This document shows positions 1-10,704 of a stretch of 64,000 bases of DNA, in pieces. Origin of the DNA: Cylicocyclus nassatus (taxonomy: Eukaryota > Nematoda > Chromadorea > Rhabditida > Strongylidae); assembly GCA_958299035.1 (NCBI GenBank), contig CATQJL010000316.1, positions 49,597,585 to 49,661,584 on the forward strand, in the 5' to 3' direction. A program made the translations under genes and the position numbers. Every line of letters begins with the position of its first letter. Position 1 is the stretch's first letter. The notes below the pieces were generated by a model, which was not told the DNA's origin, made no database searches, and saw nothing but the letters and a program-made list of their open reading frames with translations.

Positions 1-556
1 TCTAAGTGAAAGTATTCGTCAGTTTTATATGTATTTTTGGCTCTTTATCCCTCTTCGCGTCAGTTTGATGTGTATACTTTTGTCACCTGTTGCCTCTTCC
101 TTCTTGTGAAGCATTTCTTTAAAAGCTAGTAGGCTTTTACATATAACTTATCGTCTTTATCACACGAACTAGACGATAAGATGCTATCTTTCTCTGAAAG
201 GAAGCCAAAGTTGCTGCACAGCTCATAGGGTTTGAAGAAATACTTCACAAAAGGAAACAAGCAGAAATGACAGAGGATGCACACGCTGACGCGACCTGAC
301 TTCCACGTAGATTACTAGAGAATAAGCGCTAATACAATCATCAGAAAACAGAAAATACTTTTCAACTTGTCTTTTTCTCCTTCATCAGCAACCAGCTACT
401 TAAAAGTAAAGAATAAGGAAAGAAAATACTAGAAAGTCGCGCGGAAACTCGCAACGGTATTTCGACGCACAACCGTTGTCGCTCTGCAGGGCAGCATTAA
501 GATTGCACTAACTTTACTTGAAATTGCTGAATACTTTTTCATTTACACGTCGGCTG
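1..556. other. unassigned intergenic sequence
   Basis: No gene is recognised. The stretch near 493-556 (an AGATTGCACTAACTT-like run followed by TTTACACGTCGGCTG) recurs in part near 2265-2285 and 2663-2700, so this flank is itself old repeat material. Confidence 0.4.
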
Positions 557-558
557 TA

Positions 559-1235
559 CAGGGTGTCCCAAAAGTAAGTACACACTTTTCAATCGTCAAT
601 ATCTCTCTTCCCAATGTTTTTTTTTGTGAGTCAAACACCATTCCGTAGAGGAGACTTCAACTTAGATTTAAGGTATCGAGCGAATCACCGATCGCTCTTC
701 GTTGCTGTAGGATTACGGTAAGAACTTCCAGCATGTGGAACCATCGTGAAATATGCTATCTGACAAATTTATCTTCAAAATATCTGAAAGATCGTGTACT
801 AGGATTTTCGCGCCCACTGATTCCACTACACAACTTTTTACGAGTGTTTTCAGCTTTTTTGACGCTGTAATCACATTTCTGACAAATACCGGGAATTCGG
901 TTATCATGGCTTACATGTGATAACTTTGGAAAGAAGCATCACAGTAAAGTGGAAATTTCATATTCGAAATTAGCGGCTTCCACCACCATAGTATGAAAGT
1001 TTTTGGCTTGTCTGGTTTTGTTCCGAGGCAAAATATGACTTCGAATGGCTTAAAATCCTTTTCGAAGTTCCTACAGTAATCCTACAGTAATGAAGAGCAA
1101 TCGGTGATTCGCTCGATACTCTGAATCTAAGTTGAAGCCTCCTCTTTAGAAATATACTTAGCTGGCGGAAAAAGACACAATGGGAAGGAAGATATTAACG
1201 ATTGAAAAGTGTGTACTTACTTTTGGGACACCCTG
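559..1235. mobile_element. non-autonomous Tc1/mariner-like palindromic MITE
   Basis: The ends are inverted copies starting CAGGGTGTCCCAAAAGTAAG, flanked on both sides by TA (557-558 and 1236-1237), the target duplication of Tc1/mariner transposases. The complementarity continues inward for well over 100 bases: the block around 646-730 pairs with 1062-1150. No transposase frame remains, so it must have been moved in trans. The CAGGGTGTCCCAAAA terminus is a common mariner-type end (established knowledge). Confidence 0.85.
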
Positions 1236-1279
1236 TATTATGCAGGAAATCTACTGTATTTCACTACGAGTTTGGTATA

Positions 1280-2194
1280 AGGCTGGCGCGAAGTTCTCGA
1301 ACATTTTCAGACTGAATCTGCTACTCGAAATCTATTGCATTTACGTTCGATAGAGACCATTCGATAGGGCAAAGCAAGTTGGTATGCAAAAGTTCGCACC
1401 AGCTCGGGCCAAACGTAAGTTTTCATTCAGAATCTGAATCGTACTGAAAGCTCGAAAGACTGGGAAAAATTCATATCTTTGTTAAAAAATCCTACGAATC
1501 CCCAACATGCTTGCACAAATTGTACACCACATCGATCACTCATACGTACCGTTCCTGTATTTTTTTTTCTCCTCTAGAATGGAGAAAACATTTTTATGTC
1601 TATATAAAAATGAAGCTGTGCTGTGTTTCCATCCACGTAATTGTACAGCACAAGCCCTTAAAAGTGTGACCGTAAATTTTCGCTTTCTACAGGCCCTAGT
1701 TTCCAAAAATTATTGAATTAAGCTCTCCTCACTCGGGTGTTCCATGCTAAAATCAATGTTTTTTGAAAACTAGAGTATGCGGAAAGCTAGAAATTTACGG
1801 TTACACTTCTAAGGGCTTGCACTATACAATTACGTGGGTGAAAACAGCACAGCTTTGTTTTTATATAAGCATGAAAATTTTAGTTGTTTCGATTTCTAGA
1901 TGAGGAAGAAATACAGCAACGGTATATAAGTGTTTGATGTGGCGTGTAATCTGAGTGAACAAGTTGGAGATCCGTAGGATTTTTTTGAACGAAAATATGA
2001 ATTTCCCGATTTTTCGAGCCTCCAGATTCTGGATGCAAACTTACGTTTTGTCCGAGCTGGTGCGAACTTTTGTATATTATCTTGTAGAGCTTACTTTGCC
2101 CTATCGAATGATATCTCTATCAGACGTACGTGCGTTAGATTTCGAGATAGCAGATCTAGTCTGAAAATGTCCGAGAATTTTCGAGCCAACCTGA
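1280..2194. mobile_element. palindromic MITE, about 0.9 kb
   Basis: The left half (AGGCTGGCGCGAAGTTCTCG onward) is the imperfect reverse complement of the right half ending in CGAGAATTTTCGAGCCAACCT. The halves diverge by substitutions and small indels and meet near 1730. TA lies at the left border and near the right one. Small open frames on either strand are by-products of the palindrome. No transposase is visible. Confidence 0.75.
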
Positions 2195-2366
2195 TATATG
2201 ATGATCGCATCGGAATTTTGCGGGTTTTCGCTTGAATAATTTCTCTTGATACTTCACGCATTTTTTATTTACACGTCGGCTGCCCAGAAAGCGCTAATTA
2301 GTTATCTTGGCACCAGATTAACAGTTTCAAAAGTATGGAAATCGGTGGCAAAGTTTCTCATTACTA

Positions 2367-2376
2367 AGATTGCACT
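2367..2376. repeat. target-site duplication of SINE (left copy)
   Basis: AGATTGCACT here and at 2663-2672 bracket the SINE exactly. Confidence 0.8.
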
Positions 2377-2662
2377 GAAGGATAAAGGATAAAGGATTCG
2401 GCGTCTTCAGTACCCTCTGAGGGCATGCGCGGAACGCACACACTAACTTTATAGTCGAAGAGGCATTTGAATGCGTGCGAGCTTATTACAGTGACTTGCG
2501 GGGCCAGCCGTTTCCAAGTCAGTGCTTTTATCCTCCCAGATTGCTCTGGTACCAATTTACCGGCCCCGGGGGGTAGAGGGCTTGGCTGGCTTAGGGGCGG
2601 GGATCGAACCTGTGTCCGATCTGATCATAGCGGCGCCTCATATCACTACGCCACTCGTCCCC
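2377..2662 (-). mobile_element. tRNA-derived SINE with intact target-site duplication
   Basis: On the minus strand the element starts GGGGACGAGTGGCGTAGTG, which contains an RNA polymerase III A box (TGGCGTAGTG). About 40 bases on it has a B box (GGTTCGATCCC). A unique GC-rich body follows, and the 3' end is a short tandem tail of TATCCTT units at about 2377-2395. The 10-bp direct repeats AGATTGCACT flank it. Head, body, short-repeat tail and TSD together define a SINE. A tail of short tandem repeats rather than poly(A) fits mobilisation by an RTE-type LINE, and such an element lies at 56-59.5 kb; that partnership is inference. Confidence 0.8.
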
Positions 2663-2672
2663 AGATTGCACT
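2663..2672. repeat. target-site duplication of SINE (right copy)
   Basis: Second copy of AGATTGCACT, adjoining the tRNA-like head of the SINE. Confidence 0.8.
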
Positions 2673-2805
2673 AACTTCACCTTGAAAATGCTGAATACTG
2701 AAAAAAAAGCAACTTGCGTTTCTTTCATTTTGATGTATACAAAATCAGAATAAGAGTTCATTGATTACAGTTATAGAGTCAACCTTAAGTCTTTCCTTCC
2801 AACTA

Positions 2806-4026
2806 TACTTGGGTAAATTCGAATTCTCTCAAATGAATGAACATCGAATAAATTCGGAAATAAAAAAAATCGAATAAACGAATATCGAATAGATTCAACA
2901 TTTAGAAATTCTCGAATGAATGAATTGCGAATGAAACCGGAAATTCAAAAATATCGAATGAATGAATATCGATTATATTCGAACATTGGAAGTCGAATTT
3001 CGAATAAATATTCGAATGATTTATCAAATAACTAAGACAACCAGATCTGAAACTTGCTGATGAATTCGGCTAAAGCCGACCCATTCATACTCAGCACCCT
3101 CATATCCCTTATACCAACTCCTAGCTCAAGATTTTCCAAAAATCGATGAAATAGATTTTCTTGATCAGCACCCTTACTTACCCCTGTACCAACTCCCAGC
3201 CCCATAGCTTTTTCCAAAAATCGATGAAGTTGGTCGGTTGGCAACTAGTCTATACATCAGCAAAACGTCATATTTTACTTCCCATTATCTATCAAACGAA
3301 ATTGTATTGCAAGTGACATAAGTGCAGAATTCAGCAACTGTTTAATCCTGCATTACAGCTGCGATGTCCTTTTCTCGAAATATACCAATTCGCGAGAAAT
3401 CTGTAAGGTAAAGAATAGATGCAGTTGTGCAACATGAGTTTTACAAGCAAGAGTACCTACTTGTATGGACATTTGCGTACCACAAGCATGAACAATGCAA
3501 AGGAAGAGGGACCGGCCTGCCAACACCTTTGCAGTATGTGAACTCGGAGCATGAGCTTGAATTGATAACTGTTTTCTGCTGATTCGGTGCCAACAGCAGT
3601 GCCAACTATCTCACTGATCGAAAAAGCATCAATTAAAATCTACATGTATTTTTTTACTGTCGCAAGCAGTCTGAGGAATGCGATTTTTCTACAATTAAAA
3701 GGTCCTCACGGCTGCAGAAAGATGCATTACCGAGATTTGCGGACAAAAAACGCAGACAAAGCGAGCTTGACACTCATTAGTTGGCTCTGCAACAAACTCG
3801 AATGCTCTGAGTACGCAGTTCGTTCGGATACGAATTCAAATGAAACATTCGAGTAAAACAAAAACGGAGCTTCGAATTAAATCTATTCGAAACCCCGTTT
3901 TCTCAATTGTTCAGTTTGGAATTTTATTGAAAATGAAAAAACTCCAAACATCGGATTTCGAATGCGAATATACTCAAATTTTTTATTCAAATGATCGAAT
4001 TTCTATTCGATTCGGACCCATGCATA
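2806..4026 (+). mobile_element. AT-rich TTCGAA-rich element, copy 1
   Basis: Both ends carry the inverted terminal motif TACTTGGGT / ACCCA...GTA, and the outer 200 bases are filled with variants of TCGAATA and TTCGAA. The interior (about 3580-3830) matches the reverse complement of 22140-22340 closely, so this and 21849-23074 are two copies of one family in opposite orientation. A Helitron-type fragment is embedded at about 3036-3245. No coding capacity was recognised. The right end lies about 40 bases before the start codon of the gene at 4069, so the element supplies that gene's proximal upstream DNA. Confidence 0.65.
3036..3245 (-). repeat. Helitron-family fragment, internally duplicated
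   Basis: On the minus strand two tandem segments read ATCGATTTTTGGAAAA, then GGGAGTTGGTA, then GGGTGCTGA. The same ordered blocks occur in the Helitron at 45395-45699 and in the fragment at 63749-64000. An ACTAGT close to TTGGCA sits at one border. It looks like a truncated, rearranged copy nested in the surrounding element. Confidence 0.55.
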
Positions 4027-4054
4027 CTTCCAACTCCCAAATTATTGTGCCAAT

Positions 4055-4060
4055 ATTTCA
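4055..4060 (+). promoter_or_regulatory. probable trans-splice acceptor
   Basis: TTTCAG lies 8 bases before the ATG at 4069. Nematode genes that receive a spliced leader typically have a TTTCAG acceptor a few bases before the start codon. No spliced-leader transcript can be seen from DNA, so this is inference. Confidence 0.5.
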
Positions 4061-4068
4061 GGGTAGAT

Positions 4069-6849
4069 ATGCTCGTATTTGCGCTGCTTATCTACTTCGT
4101 CTGCACAACAGCATGGCACTCCATGATGCCACCAGTGTCTCCAGTCATTCTTCCACCTGATCGTCTGTTAATCTTCTATTAATGTCTTCCGATTGCTGTT
4201 TTGCATATTTTTATAAATTTAGACCCAATCAAATTTTCCGCAGTTGAAGATGGACGAGGTTCGCAAAGGCACTCATCCAAGCGTGGAATGCCGTCTTTAC
4301 AAGTAATGCCACCAAGGAATATAACATTTGAAGTTCCACCAGAAAAAATCAGACAAGAGGAAGAGGCATTAGGGGAACTGCAAGAAGAAATGTTATTAAA
4401 AGAGGTGAAAAAAAGAGATATAAGTAGCAGAAGTGAAAGAAGAAAAAGAGACATTAGTAGAAGAGAAAAAGGAGGAAAAGCCGCTCACAGGTACGCAAGA
4501 AGAAGTGCAGCTAAATCATATTTCAAGATAGCATTCGAACAAGGCCCACTAGAAGAAGAACCACCAGAGGAAGGATCACCAGGAGAACCACCAGGGAAAG
4601 GACCATCAGAAGAAAAGCTACAGGAAGAAGAATCACCAGAAGAAGGGCCACCACAAGAAGAAGAACCACCAGAGGGAGGATCACCAGGAGAGCCACCAGG
4701 GAAAGGACCATCAGAAGAAAAGCTACAGGAAGACAAATCACCAGAAGAAGGGCCACCACAAGAAGAAGAACCACCAGAGGGAGGATCACCAGGAGAACCA
4801 CCAGAGGGAGGGTCACCAGGAGAACCAATGCCACAGGAAGAAGAACCACCACAAGATAAAAAGCCAGCGGAAGGAGAACTCGAAGGACGAGAGGCAACAG
4901 AACAAGAACCACCAGGGATAGGAGTACCAGAAAAATCCGCATTAACTATTGAAGTTATACTCAGATTAAGGCTACCAATAGCCGAGCTAAGAGGGTTTCT
5001 CGGAGGAAAGCCATCAGGTGAAATGCAACTACAAGAAGAACCAACGGGAGAAGAACCGCAAGGAGAGCTAACGGGAGGAGAACCGCAAGGAGGGCCGCCA
5101 GGAGGAATGTCATCTTATCATAGTTTGTCAAAGAGGAGACCACGGAACGAATACCAACGGTTTTATCAGAAAAGAAGAACACCAAAAAAGCCCCCATCAG
5201 GAAAGCTATCAAAAGCAAGACTACCGGGAAAAAGTCGACAAAAGAAAGAAAGTCAAAGAAAGAAAATACCATGGAAACAAAAACCATCCGTCCCGAAAGG
5301 GTTTGGAGAAAACCAATCAAGGATGGCGTCAAAGAAAATGTCATCAAAGGGAATAATTCCATCAAGGAAGCAAACGGGAATGGCGCCAAAGAGAGGTTCA
5401 CCAATGAAAAAATCGGGCAAAGCACAGACACGACTATCAAAAAAAAGGCCGCGGAAACCATCAACATCAGCTCCATTTGGGAGAAGAACACAAAATGATG
5501 TCCTAGTAGGAGGAATGCCACCAAGAAGAGGCAGCAATAGTAGAGCTACAAAGAATAAGTTCGCCACAAAAGATGTTAGTTTGTATAATGACAATAGAAG
5601 AAAATTTGAGAAGGGGCCTAACAGAAGGAGAACCACGAAAAAAAATAGGTTTTCAAATTATTCAAAAGCTTGGGGAAGAAATACTTTTAGGACGAATACA
5701 AAGCATGGCTCAGGATGGGGTAGCAATAAACTGAGTAGAAATCTGAGTTTCGGGGGTGGGAGAAAAAATTTCTTTACAACGAATACAAAGCGTACCCCAG
5801 GACGGAGTAGCAATAAGCTGAGTAGCAATCTAAATTCTGGGGGTGGGAGAAGAAGCCATTTTGCGAATACAAAGCGTATTCCAGGACGGAGTAGCAATAG
5901 AATGAGTAGCAATCTGAATTCTGGGAGTGGGAGAAGAAATCATTTTGCAAATACAAAGCATCCTCCAGGACGGAGTAGCAATAAGCTGAGTAGCAATCTA
6001 AATTCTGGGGGTGGGAGAAGAAGCCATTTTGGGACGAATACAAAGCGTATTCCAGGACGGAGTAGCAATAGAATGAGTAGCAATCTAAGTTTCGGGGGTG
6101 GGAGGAGAAATGCTTTTGGGAATACAAAGCATCGCCCAGGACGGAGTAGCAATCTGAATTCCGGGAGTGGGAGAAGAAGCCATTTTGGGACGAATACAAA
6201 GCGTATTCCAGGACGGAGTAGCAATGGGCTGAGTAGCAATCTGAATTCTGGGAGTGGGAGAAGAAATCATTTTGAAAATACAAAGCATCCTCCAAGACGG
6301 AGTAGCAATAGAATGAGCAGCAATCTGATTCCCGGAGGTACTTTGGGAAGGCAAGGTTTTGGAAGGCATCGCTCAGGAACGAGCCCCATCACGAGGCTTA
6401 CTTACGGGAAAAGTAATCGGATTAACAAGAATGCTGGGATTGCCCCACGAGCCAATCCTTTTGGGATAAATAGGAGGCCTACTTATGGAGGAACTGCCAA
6501 GCGGATGAATCCCGTGAATGCCGCCAAAAATGGTCTCACCCGCACCAATCCGATTGGAACGAGTAAAGGGAAATCTGAAGGAATTATGCAAAGAACGAAT
6601 ACCAATAATTTTGCTAGGAGAAATCTTTCTAGGATGAGTGCAAGTAACCTTTCTGAAAGAAATACGGGGATGATTACCAGGAGAAACTCCGGGAAAAACG
6701 CCACTTCTAATCCGTTCAGAACTACAAGGTATAAGTTTAGAAATGTTCAGTTGACGAAGAGACGAGCTCCTGGGACAAGCGCCCCTTTTGGCAATACCCT
6801 CAGGTATAAGCGTGGTAGGACTGGAAGACATGCTCGAAGGATGAAGTAA
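4069..6849 (+). CDS. secreted repetitive charged protein, cysteine-free, unknown function
   Basis: Not a family I recognise. Exon 1 (4069-4162) encodes a signal peptide, MLVFALLIYFVCTTAW. A short intron removes the in-frame stop at 4180-4182. Its GT at 4163 is weak; the acceptor is the AG at 4221-4222 (906 residues) or the one at 4242-4243 (899). Both keep frame, and exon 2 runs open to TAA at 6847. In order the protein has: a polybasic stretch with an RRKR furin-like site near residue 105; an acidic Pro/Glu/Gly block of about 2.8 35-residue repeats (residues 145-243); a Lys/Arg-rich basic block (about 330-520); eight copies of a 23-29-residue unit with core NTK..PGRSSN..SSNLNSG.GRR (about 520-740); and a Gly/Arg/Asn-rich basic tail. 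The only cysteine is in the signal peptide. Such segregated charge and low complexity suggest a disordered matrix, cuticle, eggshell or gland protein (inference). A poly(A) signal follows 47 bases after the stop. Confidence 0.75.
4561..4857 (+). repeat. 105-bp coding tandem repeat
   Basis: Two full units (4561-4665 and 4666-4770) and a partial third (4771-4857) encode the acidic 35-residue Pro/Glu/Gly/Ser repeat. Units differ at only a few bases, and the period is a multiple of three, so copy number can change without shifting frame. Confidence 0.85.
5690..6345 (+). repeat. about 84-87-bp coding tandem repeat, eight units
   Basis: Eight tandem units encode the Ser/Asn/Gly/Arg segment. Unit length varies in steps of three (one copy, near 6120-6187, lacks the KLSS/RMSS portion). 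Residues alternate between neighbours (RRSHF/RRNHF, KRIPG/KHPPG), which suggests that pairs of units were duplicated together. Confidence 0.85.
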
Positions 6850-6896
6850 ATGGTGAAATTTCTATTCGATCGTGTTCTTCTATAGTTACACGTTAC

Positions 6897-6902
6897 AATA
6901 AA
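6897..6902 (+). terminator. polyadenylation signal AATAAA
   Basis: Canonical AATAAA 47 bases after the TAA of the secreted repetitive protein gene. Confidence 0.7.
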
Positions 6903-7222
6903 ACATTTGAGTATAAGCTGGGACAGCTGCTGAAGGATATTTGCGACTTTCTATCAATCTTCTGTCAAAGAAAAATCAAATGGCTTCGGTAATCTCCAAA
7001 TACTCATACTTTATACATAAGAAAGTATTCTATTTATCATAAAGGACATATGCACATGTCTGTAAAATATAACAATATTGCATACTAATATAGACAAAAG
7101 CATTCAACGTCAGCAGTTTGTTCATTTGCTCACTGTCGTTGGTTGAAGCAAGCGTTCAGTAATAAGTTCAAGAACAGCAATACCTTTCAAGGTGCATTCA
7201 AAAGTTGAACAAAAAAAGCACC

Positions 7223-7380
7223 CTTTGATTCAACTGGCTTGGCGGCTAGAAGTCGGCGCTTTGACCTAATTAAGGCTAGATAATGACCAGAGAGCACGCG
7301 CGCGAGAGTGATGCAGCGGGCGCGAGCGGTCTGAATTAGGTCACAACGCCTCCCAGCCGCCACGCCAGTTAAATCAAAGG
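7223..7380. mobile_element. small GC-rich palindromic MITE
   Basis: The left arm CCTTTGATTCAACTGGC...GACCTAATT pairs with the right arm AATTAGGTC...GCCAGTTAAATCAAAGG, about 50 bases per arm with some mismatches. The spacer contains a CGCGCGCG run. No coding potential. Confidence 0.7.
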
Positions 7381-8904
7381 TTACGTCAGTTCTTCAAGCA
7401 CAAAAAAGTGCATTTGTCTCACGCGCACGAAACCCTGCGTAATCAATCAATATGCTAGGAGCATGTGTTATGCAAAATTTGGTTTCGCAACTTTGGTTAA
7501 AACTCGCTCTATGGATTTCTTAACGGTATGTTATAAAAATGAGCAAGCGACTTGTTTTTACTTGCGAAAATTTGGTAATTTAAGAAAAATTCAAAAATTC
7601 AAATCAGTCTTGTAAAAAATCTTTTCGGGGCGTGGCTCCCGCAACGACCCCTTTTTTGAGATTTCGGAGATAAAGGCCCGCAATTTTAAAAAGCATCCCA
7701 AAAACTTTTTCGGAATGCGTGGCTAACGCCACGCACCTTCATTCAAAAACTTTCATCTGGCCCTCCCCCACGAGCGGAAATCGTGGGTACGCCACTGGCC
7801 GGACTCTATGTTGTTCTGCTGAACAGCTCAAAAAAATATGACACATTCTCATTGTGACAGATACTTGATGTTTAGGGCAAAGGTGAAAAGACAACGTCTG
7901 AACTGATGTGTCTTTCTACTTCAATCGGACGGATCTAAAAATCTGTACAAAATCCTAGCATAGTGCTACTGCGCACATGTAAATACAAAGGAGGTGTGTT
8001 CAGTCGAAGTGGGCTTTTCAGACGAGACCCATACTGCTTCGGCGAGTATTGCACAGTGATTCCAAATCTGCCTCCAACATCTGCCAAGCGTCTCTGGACG
8101 CTGAGTTATGGACGTTTTTCAGGTCAAAAAATGAACGCAAAACTAAAGCAAAATCGCCCAAATTTGCTCAAGTGGTCCAGCGTCAAGCATCAGAGCCGTA
8201 CATGCAATGAATACATTCACCTAATATGCTCAGACTTAATCATTTACCTGAGCGCTAGAAAAATTGACACAATTAATTTCACCTAAACTCTGCATTAACT
8301 TTTGCTTCCAAATTCTCTTTTTCAACTTTTGATTTGCTTGAAATTAGGTTTGGAATCATCGTCTGATGCTTTTCAGAGGTACAGGTCCCGTCCAAAAGGC
8401 CACTCCGACTCAACAAGCTTCTCTTGTAAGAATAAAGTAAGGTGAAGACGGCTTTTTACAAGCACCAAAAACCATTGGATGGAGTAAAGCTCAACTCTGA
8501 CGAAGATCTTTGAGAGCATTTTCAAGAAGTTTGATGAATATACTGCGAAATTTTCGATAATGTATTTGAAAATACATGCTATTTCAATTGCGTCTGCGGT
8601 GGAGCATAGAATATCGCCAGCTGACCGTATATGATTTCAATCTTCTCTATCGCAACTCAACTCTCTATCACTGGGCAACGCTTCAAAATTTGAGAAATTC
8701 CAACGGCGTTCACCACAAGATTCTCTCCAGAAAAATACATCAAAAGCTGTAAAGAATGTTCTTAAAATAGCGTGCAGCAAGTGTACTGAATTCGAACTAG
8801 ATATCAATTTTCACCGAACTCGGCAGATTCGCGATTTTGCGGAAGTCCCAGATTTCGCTGGTGTCTCCAATTTGAATCTTGCTACACTTATGACAATGAC
8901 CGAA
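7381..8904. other. unassigned intergenic sequence
   Basis: No exon, RNA gene or element was recognised. Open frames here (for example 7963-8286) lack splice context and show no family similarity I know. Confidence 0.4.
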
Positions 8905-8952
8905 AGCCCTCATGTGCTTTCGGTACCTTTGTACCGAAAGCACATGAGGGCT
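8905..8952. repeat. perfect 22-bp hairpin
   Basis: Arms 8905-8926 and 8931-8952 are exact reverse complements (AGCCCTCATGTGCTTTCGGT...) around a 4-base loop, CTTT. It lies in otherwise unremarkable sequence, with no target duplication seen. Confidence 0.75.
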
Positions 8953-10195
8953 CAGCTCGCTGAGATGAATCGCATGGTGGTTTATCGGGCTGCTGTAAAC
9001 TCGGTTTTTTACATGCACCTGCTGTAGACATGTGCATTTGTAAATACGCAGGCGCAGATGTAAATAACGATTTACGATAGAGACCGTTCGACAGAAGAAG
9101 TAATATGGAAAATCTAACGGGAAAAGAAAGCCGGAAACTTTGCTTTTGGCGATTATCTACCCGCTGTTCACAAAAATCGCAATCACTGAGTTTTCCACGA
9201 AGGATTGCTTTTGCATGGAAGTCCATGATGTTGGTTTGTTCAGGATGATTATCATAACCTTACCGTCTAACACAAAAAACTGATATAGATTGTTTTTTGG
9301 TAATTAGCGCCTTCGATTATCCCCTCTGGAAAACTTCCAGAGACAGGTCTTGAGTTTCTCTCAAGCTCGGTCGTAAGTTTGACAAAGCGAAAAGCTCCGG
9401 TTTGAAACGGCAGTAAGGGAAAGCAGTGTGAAACCTGTTATGTGCCAATTTTCATTGCAAGTTTCAGATTTCTTACTACCAAACACACAAATATCAAAGT
9501 GTTAGTAAAATTCTACGGCTTCTATCTATATGCCATGTATGCACAAGAGAAAACCGGTACTACATCGTCAAGAATATGACATACCTTTTGGACAGATATA
9601 AAGACGAGCAAATCGGCTTAGAAGGCAAGTAGGTGTGCATTTCTAGGAAAGGTGAATAGTGAATATTCGTACCAACCTGATATTTGAAACCCGTAGAATT
9701 GCTATCAAACTATTCCGTCATCTATGGTTTTCGATATGTTGAAAGTTCACAGATTCGGGCTTTCTTTATTCGAATTGTAAAGCGCGTATTTTGGCGAAAT
9801 TCAGCCACAAGCAAGTGCGTAACAGGTAATACAATGATGCTTGGCCTTACACGGGACAGACTTTCGGTGAATTACTGAGATACGTATTCTATTTAAATAA
9901 AAATCATGAGAGCGCGATAGGTGATCCGTGTACGATAAACAGTATAAAGTCTGACATATTTCTCAATCAACCCATGCAGCAGCAAAGTTGAGCTAACTCT
10001 TCTCGAATGCAAAATGCCTTTGTAGTGCTCTTCAAAAACATCCTTTTGAGGATTTTGAGACACTAGTTATTTGCACTAAAGCAAGTTATTTTAGGCGCCT
10101 GAATCCTATTTGTGGCAATTTGCAGCCACGCCACCTCATCTTAGAGTTAGCACAATTTCGAGCTTTGAAACTCACTTCCGACGTCCTATAATGAC
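8953..10195. other. unassigned intergenic sequence
   Basis: Nothing recognised as a gene. The last 50 bases (around 10145-10195, GAGTTAGCACAATTTCGAG) resemble a segment at 33925-33965, so the right edge is a dispersed repeat. Confidence 0.4.
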
Positions 10196-10704
10196 TCAGA
10201 CAAATGAGCGAAACTTCCGCAGAGCGCGTGCGGAAGTTTCGCCGCGTCACCTGCGTAAGTTCCGTAAACTGCTGCGGAAGTTTCGAAATGAGGTCCTGCG
10301 GAAGTCCCGAAGAATGCCAACCACAGCAGCAAAAGAGAACACCGAAGCGAGATTTGTACCTCACTCTATTGACTGTGAGGCCTACTACTATCCTCTACAC
10401 TACGGCTGACATGTTCAATCATGCACATTAGTTGTTGGCGAGGCAACATCAAGAGACAACACACCAAAGTCCTGCGGAACTCTGGCAGGCCAAAGTGCTG
10501 CGAAACTTCTGGTATTTTTCGGAATTCCCGCAGGATTATGAAGAAGGTTCTGCGGAAGTTTCAATTTTCAACCAGTTTGACATAAAAATCCTGCGGAGGT
10601 TCCGATTTTCAACGTTTTCATTTTTGCAATAGTAAACAAAGTCTTGCGGAAATTCGGCAAATTTGGCTTGTCCTGCGGAAGTTCCGGTGATTTGTCTGAG
10701 GACG
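10196..10704. mobile_element. foldback element with interspersed TGCGGAAGTTTC motifs
   Basis: The left border CTCAGACAAAT is the reverse complement of the right border ATTTGTCTGAG. Next to both borders and through the interior are many variants of TGCGGAAGTTTC, at irregular spacing and mostly in one orientation, with inverted copies at the left. No coding region. The terminal CTCAGACA is shared with the palindrome at 14723-15005. Confidence 0.6.

Noticed and set aside
2580..2662. A working tRNA gene
   Set aside because: A and B boxes are present, but the stems do not fold into a clean tRNA, and the sequence continues into a SINE body with a TSD.
4201..4203. TTG at 4201 as the start of the secreted protein
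   Set aside because: An in-frame ATG with a signal peptide lies upstream at 4069, separated only by a short intron containing the stop.
4179..6831. Several minus-strand open frames of 70-190 codons under the secreted gene
   Set aside because: They mirror the repeat-rich sense frame, overlap one another in different frames and have no motif. The sense frame has a signal peptide exon and a poly(A) signal.
10196..10704. CRISPR array
   Set aside because: Units are short, degenerate and irregularly spaced, with inverted termini; a eukaryotic foldback element explains them.
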